Assembly: GCA_900540845.1 (NCBI GenBank)
Contig: UQHS01000005.1
Location: forward strand, 1 to 64,000
Source: an uncultured Collinsella sp.
Lineage (GTDB): Bacteria > Actinomycetota > Coriobacteriia > Coriobacteriales > Coriobacteriaceae
DNA: 64,000 nucleotides
Direction: 5' to 3'
Shown piece after piece: positions 5,539 to 14,151 of the stretch. The position numbers and the translations under genes are program-made. The notes beneath the pieces were generated by a model, which was given only the letters and a program-made list of their open reading frames with translations, was not told the origin of the DNA and did no database searches. Position 1 is the first letter of the stretch. Each line of letters begins with the position of its first letter.

Positions 5539-8325
5539 ATGATCGTTAACGGCCCGGGCATCTCGTTCACCGAGCCCGACATCGGCTCCGAATTCGTCCC
5601 ACCCATTCCCGAGCATCCGCGCGAGAAAATCGTGGCGCTGTGCGAGCACTGCACCAACCGCCTGCTGGGCAAAAAGGAGCTCAAGCCCTTCGAGTACTGG
5701 GCGTTTGCCGAGGTCACGACCGATGAGATGGCCGACGTCCTCCTCAAGATGAAGATGCGTCGCCCCTACACCCTGGCCGACGCGGTCAAGGCCACCGGGA
5801 TGGACGCCGAGCCGCTCGAGAAGCTCCTCGACGAGATGAGCTATATCGGCCTGCTCGAGTACAACTGGGAGAATCCCACCCGCACCAAGCAGTGGGTTTT
5901 GCCCATGCTCGTGCCCGGCTCCGCCGAGTTCCTCAACATGCGCGCAAGCCAGATCGAGGAGCACCCGGCCGTCGCGAAGTTCTTCGAGCAGGCATCGAAG
6001 GGCGCTTTGGCCCGCGCGACGCCGATGGTGCCGCCTGGAGGCGCGGGCATCGGCATGCACGTCATTCCCGTCGAGCAGGCGATCCAGATGGAGGACCACT
6101 CCGTTTCCATCGAGCATATCGAGCACTGGCTGGATAAGTACGAGGGTAAGTACGCCGCGAGCCCCTGCAGCTGCCGTATGAGCCGCGCGAAGCTCGGTGA
6201 GGGCTGTGGCGACGACCCCAACGACTGGTGCATCGCCGTGGGCGACATGGCCGATTACGTGGTCGAAACGGATCGCGGCCACTACATCACGCGCGAGGAG
6301 GTCTACGAGACGCTGCGCCAGGCGGAGGCTAATGGCTTCGTGCACCAGATCACCAACATTGACGGCGAGGACAAGATCTTCGCCATCTGCAACTGCAACG
6401 TGAACGTGTGCTATGCCCTGCGCACATCGCAGCTGTTCAACACGCCGAATCTCTCGCGCTCCGCATACGTGGCACGCACCGAGGCCGACAAGTGCGTGGC
6501 GTGCGGCCGCTGCGTCGAGGTGTGCCCCGCCGGCGCGGTGAAGCTGGGTCAAAAGCTGTGCGCCGCCAGCACGGGCAAGGTGCCGGAGTATCCCAAGCAG
6601 GAGCTGCCGGACGCCGTGAAGTGGGGCCCCGAGAAGTGGAGCCCCGACTACCGCAACAAGAACCGCATCGAGACGTATGACACGGGTACCTCCCCGTGCA
6701 AGACTGCGTGCCCGGCGCACATCGCTGTTCAGGGCTACCTCAAACTTGCCGCTCAGGGGCGCTATCGCGACGCACTCGCTCTCATCAAGCGCGAGAACCC
6801 ACTGCCCGCGATTTGCGGTCGCATTTGTAACCGCCGCTGCGAGGACGCCTGTACGCGCGGTCGCATCGACGCGGCGGTCGCCATCGACGAGGTTAAGAAG
6901 TTCATCGCCCAGCAGGATCTGGTTGCCGAGAACCGCTATGTCCCCGAGGCCGTGACGCCCACGCGCGCCGGCGGCTTTGACGACAAGATCGCCGTGATCG
7001 GTGCCGGTCCCGCGGGCCTGTCGTGCGCGTTCTACCTTGCCGAGAAGGGCTACAAGCCGGTTATCTTCGAGAAGAGCGCGCGCCCCGGCGGCATGCTCAC
7101 GTATGGCATCCCCAGCTACAAACTGGAGAAAGATGTCATCGAGGCCGAGGTTGAGATCATTCGCGAGATGGGCGTCGACATCCGCCTGGGCGTCGAGGTG
7201 GGGCGCGACGTGACGCTCGGCGACCTGCGCGAGCAGGGCTTCAAGGCGTTCTACGTCGCCATCGGATGCCAGGGCGGCCGTTTGCCCGGCATTCCGGGCG
7301 AGGACGCCGAGGGCGTCTCGGTTGCCGTTGATTTCCTGCGCAGCGTTGCCGAGCAGCAGGACAACGGCGGTGAAGCGGCGGCGATGCCGGGCCGCACGAT
7401 CGTCGTCGGCGGCGGAAATGTCGCCATCGATGTCGCGCGCACCGCGGCGCGCCTGGGCAGCGAGCATGTCGAGATGTTCTGCCTGGAGAGCTCCGAGGAT
7501 ATGCCGGCGAGCGTCGAGGAGGTCGTGGAGGCGAACGAGGACGGCGTGCACATCTCTTGCGGCTGGGGCCCGGTCGAGGTCCGTACCGGCGAAGATGGCC
7601 GCGTGAAGGAAATCGTGTTCAAGCGCTGCCTGCGCGTGTTCAACGATGAGGGGCGGTTCGACCCGACCTACGACGAGAGCGAGCTGCGCTGTGTTGCCGC
7701 CGACCGTGTGGTGTTCTCCATCGGTCAGTCGATCGTGTGGGGCGACCTGCTCGAGGGCGAGGCCGTCGAGCTCGACCGCGGCCAGGGCGCCATCGCCGAC
7801 CCCAAGACGTATCAGACCGCGCAGCCCGACATCTTCGTCGGCGGCGACGTCTACACGGGCCCGAAGTTCGCCATCGATGCCATCGCGGCAGGTCACGAGG
7901 CAGCTGTGTCCATCCATCGCTTCGTGCAGGATGCAACGCTCACCATTGGCCGCAATCCGCGCGCCTATCGCGAGCTCAACCGTGACGATGTGGACTTTGG
8001 CAGCTACGACACCGCAAGCCGCGGCGATGCCGTGCACAATTATGAGCGCGAGAAGACGAGCCCGTTCCGCGAGTATGTCGAGACGTTCACCGAGGAGCAG
8101 GTTCGCTCCGAGACGGCGCGCTGCCTGGGATGCGGTGCGAGCATCGTGGACGAGAACAAGTGCATCGGCTGCGGCCTGTGCACGACGAAGTGCGCGTTCG
8201 ATGCCATTCACCTGCATCGCGAGCACCCCGAGTGCTCCAACATGGTGAAGTACGAGAAGAAGATCCCGAGCCTGGCGAAGTACGCTCTCAAGCGCGAGAT
8301 CAAGATTCGTTTTGGAAAGAAATAA
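5539..8325 (+). CDS. Large FAD-dependent oxidoreductase with several 4Fe-4S sites (GltD-like core)
   Basis: The 928-residue protein combines an N-terminal cysteine-rich region (CEHC near residue 36, CSCR near 210, CNCNVNVC near 284), a ferredoxin-type site CVACGRCVEVC (about 318-328), a GltD-like linker with further cysteines (about 387-440), an FAD-binding GAGPAGL (about 488) with an NAD(P)H-binding VGGGNVAIDVA, and a C-terminal cluster pair CLGCG...CIGCGLCTTKC (862-886). This is the layout of flavoproteins that pass electrons between NAD(P)H and iron-sulfur partners. The start follows AAAGGA at 5539. It lies 102 bases after hypB, and its stop codon overlaps the hypA start by one base, so the three are surely co-transcribed. 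No flavoenzyme of this class is known to need nickel, which makes the pairing puzzling. The substrate cannot be read from the sequence. Confidence 0.88.
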   Translation: MIVNGPGISFTEPDIGSEFVPPIPEHPREKIVALCEHCTNRLLGKKELKPFEYWAFAEVTTDEMADVLLKMKMRRPYTLADAVKATGMDAEPLEKLLDEMSYIGLLEYNWENPTRTKQWVLPMLVPGSAEFLNMRASQIEEHPAVAKFFEQASKGALARATPMVPPGGAGIGMHVIPVEQAIQMEDHSVSIEHIEHWLDKYEGKYAASPCSCRMSRAKLGEGCGDDPNDWCIAVGDMADYVVETDRGHYITREEVYETLRQAEANGFVHQITNIDGEDKIFAICNCNVNVCYALRTSQLFNTPNLSRSAYVARTEADKCVACGRCVEVCPAGAVKLGQKLCAASTGKVPEYPKQELPDAVKWGPEKWSPDYRNKNRIETYDTGTSPCKTACPAHIAVQGYLKLAAQGRYRDALALIKRENPLPAICGRICNRRCEDACTRGRIDAAVAIDEVKKFIAQQDLVAENRYVPEAVTPTRAGGFDDKIAVIGAGPAGLSCAFYLAEKGYKPVIFEKSARPGGMLTYGIPSYKLEKDVIEAEVEIIREMGVDIRLGVEVGRDVTLGDLREQGFKAFYVAIGCQGGRLPGIPGEDAEGVSVAVDFLRSVAEQQDNGGEAAAMPGRTIVVGGGNVAIDVARTAARLGSEHVEMFCLESSEDMPASVEEVVEANEDGVHISCGWGPVEVRTGEDGRVKEIVFKRCLRVFNDEGRFDPTYDESELRCVAADRVVFSIGQSIVWGDLLEGEAVELDRGQGAIADPKTYQTAQPDIFVGGDVYTGPKFAIDAIAAGHEAAVSIHRFVQDATLTIGRNPRAYRELNRDDVDFGSYDTASRGDAVHNYEREKTSPFREYVETFTEEQVRSETARCLGCGASIVDENKCIGCGLCTTKCAFDAIHLHREHPECSNMVKYEKKIPSLAKYALKREIKIRFGKK

Positions 8326-8726
8326 TGCACGAGCTGGGCATTGTTTTTCATATCATCCGCAGCGTGGAGGAGATCGCGGCGCAAAACAACCTGCGCCGCG
8401 TCTCTTCGGTCGCGCTGGAGCTGGGCGAAGTCTCGGGGGTCATCCCGAGCTACCTCACCGATTGCTGGAACTGGGCCTGCGCAAAACACGACCTGATGCA
8501 GGGCGCGGAGCTCGTGATCGAGGAAGTGCCGGCGGTCACGTTTTGCGAGTCATGCGAGCGGACGTACGGTACGGTCGAGCACGGGCGCGTGTGCCCGTAT
8601 TGCGGCAGCGAGCGCACCTATCTGGCGCAGGGCGATGAGTCGGTGATCAAGGAGATCGCCACCCCCGACACGTCGCCGGCTGCCGCTTCGGCTGCCGGCG
8701 GACGCGTCCATGAAGATTCCCGCTGA
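8325..8726 (+). CDS. hypA: HypA, nickel metallochaperone
   Basis: HypA delivers nickel to HypB and to the target enzyme. The protein is 133 residues long and starts MHELGI, where the N-terminal Met-His-Glu forms the nickel site. A zinc-binding region follows, with paired CxxC motifs in FCESC and VCPYCGS. The start ATG shares one base with the flavoprotein stop (TAATG), so translation is probably coupled. The last 25 residues are an Ala/Ser-rich extension not needed in the family. With hypB it completes the nickel-delivery pair, and the tight linkage to the flavoprotein suggests either a nickel-dependent client elsewhere in the genome or an unrecognised link to the flavoprotein. Confidence 0.93.
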   Translation: MHELGIVFHIIRSVEEIAAQNNLRRVSSVALELGEVSGVIPSYLTDCWNWACAKHDLMQGAELVIEEVPAVTFCESCERTYGTVEHGRVCPYCGSERTYLAQGDESVIKEIATPDTSPAAASAAGGRVHEDSR

Positions 8727-8759
8727 ATTCTGGGTTTTGCCCGGCGTCTTGAGGCGAAT

Positions 8760-8913
8760 TGCTGCAAAAAACCCTTGCTGTAAAAAGCTACGGCAGTAGG
8801 TTCATATCTGGCCGGACTTTTCTTCCATGAAAGGCCTGGTCGTCGGTAGCCTGGAAATGCGTTTTATATGTCTCATAAGACATGACAATTTACAGCAAGG
8901 GAATTTTGCAGCA
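8760..8913. repeat. 154-bp nested hairpin element
   Basis: Twenty-five-base outer arms starting TGCTGCAAAA (8760-8784 and 8889-8913) match with two mismatches. Inside are weaker matching blocks around GCTACGGC and a short hairpin ATGTCT-CATA-AGACAT (8868-8883). The structure resembles a non-coding MITE or a folded RNA. It lies between convergent hypA and cysE. Confidence 0.75.
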
Positions 8914-8968
8914 CATGCTGGGCAGGGGCCGCTGCGTTCTGCTCGGCGCCTCGCATTCGATGCGCGGG

Positions 8969-9679
8969 CTATCGCTCGGATTGCCCGGTGACCCGCCGCA
9001 TGAGGTCGGTGAGCTCGGCGACCTGCCGCTCGAGTTCCTCGATGCGCCGCGCGTTGCCCGCGATCCCCTCGCGGTTGAGCAAAGAGGCCTCCTCAACAGG
9101 GTCGGGCATGTTTTCGCGATGTCGGCTTGCGTCGAAGTTCTCGTTGAGCACGCGGCAACCGTTGCGCTTGACCACGCGCCCGGGAATGCCAACGACCGTG
9201 CAGTCGTTGGGAACATCCTTGACCACGACGGAGTTTCCGCCGATGCGCACGTTGTCCCCGATGTGAATGTTGCCTAGCACCTTGGCCCCCGTGCCCACCG
9301 TGACGCGGTCGCCGAGCGTGGGATGGCGTTTCCCGCTTTCGTTGCCCGTGCCTCCCAGGGTAACGCCCTGGTACAAAACGCAATCGTCGCCCACCACGGT
9401 GGTCTCGCCAATCACGACGCCCATGGCGTGGTCGATGAAGAGGCGACGCCCCAGCTGGGCTGCAGGGTGGATCTCCACACCGGTGAAAAACCTCGTGACC
9501 TGGGAGAGAACGCGTGCGAGCCCTTGCGCGCCGTGATTCCAGAGCCAATGCTCCGGCGTGTGCATCCATTTTGCATGGAGGCCCGGGTAGGAGAGGAAGA
9601 TGACGAGGCCACTTTGCGCAGCGGGGTCGTTCGCCTTGACGGCTGCGATGTCCTCGCGGACGGTGGCGATGGCTCCCAT
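8969..9679 (-). CDS. cysE: Serine O-acetyltransferase
   Basis: CysE acetylates L-serine with acetyl-CoA, the committed step to cysteine. The 236-residue protein has an N-terminal helical part (PGLHAKWMHTPEHWLW) and then a left-handed beta-helix of hexapeptide repeats. The catalytic region includes GVEIHPAAQLG and FIDHAMGVVIGET, with VTLGGTG following. Its length fits the shorter EpsC-type enzymes of Gram-positive bacteria. The start at 9679 is set by GGGAGGAAG just upstream; an in-frame longer form has no such site. It stands alone and is divergent from a DedA gene. I looked for a T-box or other cysteine-responsive leader in the upstream gap and saw none. Confidence 0.93.
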   Translation of the reverse strand: MGAIATVREDIAAVKANDPAAQSGLVIFLSYPGLHAKWMHTPEHWLWNHGAQGLARVLSQVTRFFTGVEIHPAAQLGRRLFIDHAMGVVIGETTVVGDDCVLYQGVTLGGTGNESGKRHPTLGDRVTVGTGAKVLGNIHIGDNVRIGGNSVVVKDVPNDCTVVGIPGRVVKRNGCRVLNENFDASRHRENMPDPVEEASLLNREGIAGNARRIEELERQVAELTDLMRRVTGQSER

Positions 9680-9973
9680 GCTTCTTCCTCCCGGGTGATG
9701 ATCTCGATGCCGTAGGGCGTATGAGCTGCAAGTGTATGCGTCCCGGCATCTAATGTCGAGAGAAATACTAGGATTAACACGCTGGAAACCGACCGCCGCC
9801 GCCCGTCGCAACGCCGCTTGTAATTCGGCCTGCGGGCGCCGGAGTTTGCGGGATTTCGGTACAGATGGGGCGCAGCAGGCGTTCTTGCCGGCGTGACCGC
9901 CTATCATATTTCGAGCGCCTCATCCGGAGAGATTCGGGCGGGGCGATGCGTTCGATAATAAGAAAGGCAGGCC

Positions 9974-10624
9974 ATGGAAGAGGCGTTTTTCGGTTTCATT
10001 AGCCAGTTTGGCTACGTTGCAGTCTCTGCCCTCATTTTCCTTGAGAACATTTTCCCGCCTATCCCCAGCGAGCTCATCTTGCCGCTCTCGGGCTTTCTCG
10101 TTACAAAGACGTCCATGACTCTACCCTTGGTGATCGTCGCCGCGACGGTGGGCTCGGTGGTGGGCGCCTATATTCTGTACGGCATCGGCCGCCTGCTTTC
10201 GCAGGAGCGCCTCGAGGGGTTCTTCGACACCAAGCCCATGCGCATGCTGGGATTTCATTCGGACGACGTGGCGAAAGCCATCGATTGGTTCGATCGCAAG
10301 GGCCAGATCACGGTGCTCATCTGCCGTTGCATTCCCGTGGTGCGCAGCCTGATTTCCATTCCCGCGGGCACCGCGAAGATGAACATGGCCCTGTTTGCGG
10401 TTTACACGCTCGTGGGCTCCCTCGTGTGGAACACGATTCTGTGCACGCTGGGCTTTTGGGCCGGTGACGCATGGGAGCAGATCACCGCGCAGGCGGAATG
10501 GTTCTCTTCTGTGGTGAAGATCGGCATCATCGTCGTCGCGGTCATCGTTGTCGCCTGGTGGGTCAAGTTCCGCATTCTCCCGGCACGCGCGGAGCAGAAG
10601 CGCCGCGACGCCGAGGGCAAGTAG
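9974..10624 (+). CDS. DedA-family membrane protein
   Basis: This 216-residue inner-membrane protein belongs to the DedA/SNARE-associated family, linked to undecaprenyl-phosphate or phospholipid flipping and to membrane potential. The family signature ENIFPPIPSELILPLSGFL is near the N-terminus, and the second signature is RCIPVVRSLISIPAGTAKM (about residues 117-135). Four to five membrane segments and a basic C-terminal tail follow. The start at 9974 follows an AAGGCAGG-like site. It is monocistronic. Confidence 0.9.
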   Translation: MEEAFFGFISQFGYVAVSALIFLENIFPPIPSELILPLSGFLVTKTSMTLPLVIVAATVGSVVGAYILYGIGRLLSQERLEGFFDTKPMRMLGFHSDDVAKAIDWFDRKGQITVLICRCIPVVRSLISIPAGTAKMNMALFAVYTLVGSLVWNTILCTLGFWAGDAWEQITAQAEWFSSVVKIGIIVVAVIVVAWWVKFRILPARAEQKRRDAEGK

Positions 10625-10989
10625 CGAGGAGACATCCTCGCGGCGGCGGGTCGAGGGCGGCAGCCCGCCGGCTCGGGAACGGCGCCTGGCCGAGGCCGGC
10701 AGCGTCGCCAAGCCTCCGCACTGGGGACGACAGCGTCGCCAAACCTCCGCTTTGAGGGTAGCTTCGTCAAAAAATCGCCTGTCTTTGGCTGAAATTATTG
10801 ACGAAGATACCCTCGATTCCGTTTCGCTCGCTCCAGCTGCCGCAGCGGAACGTCGCCCGTCGCGTTTCGCGCCGATTAATTCTGCGGACACTCCATCGTG
10901 ACGGAGTACAATCAATCAAACATGTCGCCTCCGGGCTATGTGCCCGGCTTTGTCATATATACGTACCTACGTCGAGTGAGGAGTGCACG
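10625..10989. other. Intergenic region before ilvE, with a hairpin repeat
   Basis: This 365-base gap has no supported gene. It contains two copies of a motif like CAGCGTCGCCAA.CCTCCGC (about 10699-10751), the 61-bp hairpin repeat (10754-10814) and, closer to ilvE, a small hairpin CCGGGC-TATGT-GCCCGG (10931-10947) followed by CTTTGTC. The small hairpin might attenuate ilvE transcription, but it lacks a strong T-run and I see no leader peptide rich in branched amino acids. Confidence 0.5.
10754..10814. repeat. 61-bp hairpin repeat, copy 1
   Basis: The arms GAGGGTAGCTTCGTCAA and TTGACGAAGATACCCTC pair over 17 bases with one mismatch. A second copy of the same length and end sequence lies at 46277-46337. 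Confidence 0.8.
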
Positions 10990-12030
10990 ATGGCCGTTGA
11001 GAAGAAAGACCTCGATTGGGGAAATCTGGACTTCAGCTATCGCAAGACCGACTACAGCTATGTTTCTAACTACAAGGACGGCGCGTGGGACGAGGGCTGT
11101 CTCACCACCGACCACAGCATCACGCTGTCCGAGTGCGCGGGCATCTTCCATTACTGCCAGGAGGTCTTTGAGGGTCTCAAGGCCTACACCACCGCCGACG
11201 GCTCCATCGTGTGCTTCCGCCCCGACATGAACGCCCAGCGCATGGCCGATTCCGCCGAGCGCCTGGTCATGCCGCCTTTCCCGCAGGATCGTTTTGTCGA
11301 GGCCGTCAAGCAGGTCGTCGAGGCCAACGCTGCCTGGGTTCCGCCGTTTGGCTCGGGCGCCACGCTCTACGTGCGTCCGCTCATGATTGCGACGGGCGAC
11401 GTCATTGGCGTCAAGCCTGCGGATGAGTACCAGTTCCGCATCCTCGTCACCCCGGTGGGCCCGTACTTCAAGGGCGGTGACACCACGGTCAAGCTGTGTG
11501 TTTCCAAATACGACCGCGCCGCGCCCCACGGGACGGGCAACATCAAGGCCGGCCTCAACTACGCCATGAGCCTCAAGCCCGGTATGGAGGCCCATGCCGC
11601 CGGCTACGCCGAGAACCTCTATCTCGATTCCGAGTCTCGCACGTACGTCGAGGAGACCGGCGGCGCCAACGTGCTGTTCGTCGCCAAAGACGGAACGCTC
11701 GTGGTTCCGCAGTCCCACACCGACTCGATTCTGCCCTCCATCACCCGCCGCTCCTTGGTGCAGGTCGCCCAAGATCTGGGCATCGCCGTGGACGAGCGCC
11801 CCGTCACCTGGGAAGAGGTTGCTTCCGGCGCGTTTGTCGAGTGCGGCCTGTGCGGTACCGCCGCGGTTATTTCCCCGGTGGGCGAGATCCACGACGGCGA
11901 AACGGTCGTGGTCTTCCCCGACGGCCACGAGGCGTCCGGCCCCGTGATGAAGCGCCTGCGAGAAACCCTGACGGGCATTCAGGGCGGTCAGATCGAGGAT
12001 GAGCACGGCTGGGTTTGCAAGATCTGCTAG
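10990..12030 (+). CDS. ilvE: Branched-chain amino acid aminotransferase
   Basis: IlvE moves amino groups between glutamate and the 2-oxo acids of Leu, Ile and Val, using pyridoxal phosphate. The protein has 346 residues, usual for the long BCAT group. Family features include IFHYCQEVFEGLKAY, the PLP lysine region GNIKAGLNYA and the late motif EETGGANVLFV. The start at 10990 follows GAGGAG. A rho-independent terminator follows the gene, which stands alone. Confidence 0.94.
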   Translation: MAVEKKDLDWGNLDFSYRKTDYSYVSNYKDGAWDEGCLTTDHSITLSECAGIFHYCQEVFEGLKAYTTADGSIVCFRPDMNAQRMADSAERLVMPPFPQDRFVEAVKQVVEANAAWVPPFGSGATLYVRPLMIATGDVIGVKPADEYQFRILVTPVGPYFKGGDTTVKLCVSKYDRAAPHGTGNIKAGLNYAMSLKPGMEAHAAGYAENLYLDSESRTYVEETGGANVLFVAKDGTLVVPQSHTDSILPSITRRSLVQVAQDLGIAVDERPVTWEEVASGAFVECGLCGTAAVISPVGEIHDGETVVVFPDGHEASGPVMKRLRETLTGIQGGQIEDEHGWVCKIC

Positions 12031-12048
12031 CGGAAACCGGCTTCTGCG

Positions 12049-12091
12049 CAAGGGGCGTCGCCTATAGAGGTGAACTGCGCCCCTTGTTTTA
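12049..12091 (+). terminator. Intrinsic terminator of ilvE
   Basis: The arms CAAGGGGCG and CGCCCCTTG enclose a 20-base loop and are followed by TTTTAT. The hairpin begins about 20 bases after the ilvE stop. Confidence 0.75.
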
Positions 12092-12224
12092 TCTGTGGAC
12101 TTGCCCAAATCCTCTCTTGCCTGCTGTTGAGCGCTTGCTCATACTGGGCGTATCACTTCTGTGGCTTTGCCGCAAACGCACCGTAAACGCACTCGCCCTC
12201 ATGGGGCAAAACCAAGGAGGAACG

Positions 12225-13931
12225 ATGGCTCAGCCTCGTAACAAGGCCGTGATCGCCGGTCTTGCCGCCGCGCTCACGCTTGGTGGCGTCACCTTGCCCG
12301 CCGTGGCAACCACATCCAACACAACCACATCGGATTCCGATCCCAATGGCATGGGAACGCCCCTGCCAAGTGATTACGACAAGTCCGATTACTACGAGGG
12401 AACCGAGGGCGCGTCGACGTTCGCCTCCGCGCGCTCGGCCTCGACGCTTTCACCCGTTTCGCTCACCGATGAAATGAAGTATTTCACGCTGTATGAGTCG
12501 GGCCGCAACTACGACAAGGGCCTGTCCAGCGGAGACGGGTACAACGCCGTCGGCTACTACCAGTTCGACCGCCGGTATGCGCTGGTTCCCTTTTTGCGCC
12601 AGGTCTATGCGTACAGCCCGCAGGCGTACAGCATGTTCGTGCCCGTCCTTGCGCAGGCGAGCACGCTGGCAAGCGAGTCGTACAGCATGTACGACTACAA
12701 CACGCGCCAGCTCACCGCGCTCGCCCAGCAGCTCAACGAGGCGTGGCATGCCGCGTACGCCGCCAACCCCGCCGAGTTCTCGGCGCTGCAGGATTCATAT
12801 GCGTACAACAACTACTACCTGCCCGTTCAGAGCATGCTGATCAACACGTACGGTGTCGACCTGCGCAATCGCGCCGATTGCGTCAAGGGATTGGCGTGGA
12901 GCATGTGCAACCTGTTTGGCCAGGGCGGCGTGCAGAAGTTCTTCAAGGGGGCCAACCTCAGCAACGACATGACCGACCGAGAGCTGGTCACGGCGCTGTG
13001 CGACACCGTGGTCAACCGTGTGGCAGAATGGTATCCCAGCCAGCCTCAGTATTACGCTGGATGGCAAAACCGGTTCCGCAAGGAGAAGGCCCAGTGCTTG
13101 AAGTACATCGAACAGCATGAGACCGAGCAGAACGCTGGCGGCGTGTTTGGTGACGCGCCGAGCGCCGATGGCCCGAGCGCGGGCGATGCCGGCGCCGGCG
13201 ATCAGGGCTTTGGCTCGACGGGTGGAGCGCCCAGCGTCGATGTGCCGAATGTGAACGATGGCGCCTCGGGCGGTGCCACGAGCCAGCCCTCTGTGCCCCC
13301 GGCGGCTAATGACCCCGGGTCTCCGGACACGCCCAACAGCACGCCTGACGCAGACACCGGTTCCTCCGAAGGAACCGCAGGCGGCAGCAATCTCGAGTCC
13401 AGTCCTTCGGGCGGGGCGAATGCGGGGTCCGGCTCTGCTCAGGGCGGTGAGGCGGGCTCCGGTAGCGGCGCTGCGGGCGGCTCGTCGAGCACGGGCTCGA
13501 CGACGGGCGGGTCGAGCGCTTCAGGCGGGGCTTCCGGCGGAGCAGGCTCGAGCGCTGGCCAGGGCGCATCGAGCGGCAGCGCATCGAGCGGCAGCGCATC
13601 GAGCGTACAGGGCTCGGGTGCTGCGGGCGATGGTTCGATAGCGGAGGACAAGCGGACCGACGACGGTGAGAAGGCCGGCGACGACGACAAGAAGACCTCC
13701 GATGCCCCAGCGCCGCAGTCCGAGAAGGGCTCCTCGACCGACGCCGGAGACGCTAAGAAGGCGTCGAAGGCCACGTCGAACGCGCAGGGCTCCACCGCCA
13801 AAAAGACCCATGCGGGAGACCTGCCCCTCACGGGCGACGACGCGGCGCTCGTGGTGACGGGTGCCGTTGGCCTGGCTGTCGCGGGCGCCTCGTTCCTTTC
13901 CCTCGCAAAGAAGGAAAACGCCCCCGAGTAG
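12225..13931 (+). CDS. Sortase-anchored wall protein with a lysozyme-like N-terminal domain
   Basis: The 568-residue protein has a signal peptide (about residues 1-27, ending AVA). A folded domain (about 75-310) contains the pattern YESGRNYDKGL...AVGYYQFD (Glu91 and residues 109-115), which looks like the catalytic Glu and Gln-containing motif of lysozyme and transglycosylase folds. A long Gly/Ser/Ala-rich low-complexity stalk follows (about 315-530). The C-terminus has LPLTG (533-537), a hydrophobic segment and a short charged tail, a standard sortase substrate. The start follows AAGGAGG. The protein probably sits on the cell wall and may cut or bind peptidoglycan; the enzyme call is inference from a short pattern. 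No sortase gene is in the window. Confidence 0.8.
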   Translation: MAQPRNKAVIAGLAAALTLGGVTLPAVATTSNTTTSDSDPNGMGTPLPSDYDKSDYYEGTEGASTFASARSASTLSPVSLTDEMKYFTLYESGRNYDKGLSSGDGYNAVGYYQFDRRYALVPFLRQVYAYSPQAYSMFVPVLAQASTLASESYSMYDYNTRQLTALAQQLNEAWHAAYAANPAEFSALQDSYAYNNYYLPVQSMLINTYGVDLRNRADCVKGLAWSMCNLFGQGGVQKFFKGANLSNDMTDRELVTALCDTVVNRVAEWYPSQPQYYAGWQNRFRKEKAQCLKYIEQHETEQNAGGVFGDAPSADGPSAGDAGAGDQGFGSTGGAPSVDVPNVNDGASGGATSQPSVPPAANDPGSPDTPNSTPDADTGSSEGTAGGSNLESSPSGGANAGSGSAQGGEAGSGSGAAGGSSSTGSTTGGSSASGGASGGAGSSAGQGASSGSASSGSASSVQGSGAAGDGSIAEDKRTDDGEKAGDDDKKTSDAPAPQSEKGSSTDAGDAKKASKATSNAQGSTAKKTHAGDLPLTGDDAALVVTGAVGLAVAGASFLSLAKKENAPE

Positions 13932-14048
13932 CCTTCAACCGCAACGCGCGGGACACGCCATAACGCGCGGGACAAGCCGCGGCGGGCATCGCCTCGCGCG
14001 CGAACCTCAATCGGTGTCACCTCGCGCGCGGCGTAAGAGACGAATACG

Positions 14049-14086
14049 GCGCCCCTCATCCGTCACGGAGAGGGGCGCTTTTCTGT
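14049..14086 (+). terminator. Intrinsic terminator of the wall-protein gene
   Basis: The arms GCGCCCCTC and GAGGGGCGC are followed by TTTTCTGTT. The hairpin lies between the wall-protein gene and pyrE. Confidence 0.85.
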
Positions 14087-14151
14087 TACTCTTGAACAAG
14101 CCAGCTAACGGAAGGCGAGCGCAGGTGCGCGGCCGCACGGAAGGAGGCCTC

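Noticed and set aside
4507..8226. A very long open frame on the strand opposite hypB and the flavoprotein
   Set aside because: It is an artefact of GC-rich third codon positions. The true genes have strong motifs and ribosome sites, and the antisense protein has low-complexity sequence with no domain.
9680..9973. A possible T-box or other riboswitch before cysE
   Set aside because: I looked for the T-box sequence and a specifier stem and found neither.
10931..10947. A leader attenuator before ilvE
   Set aside because: A small hairpin exists, but there is no leader peptide rich in Leu, Ile or Val and only a weak T-stretch.
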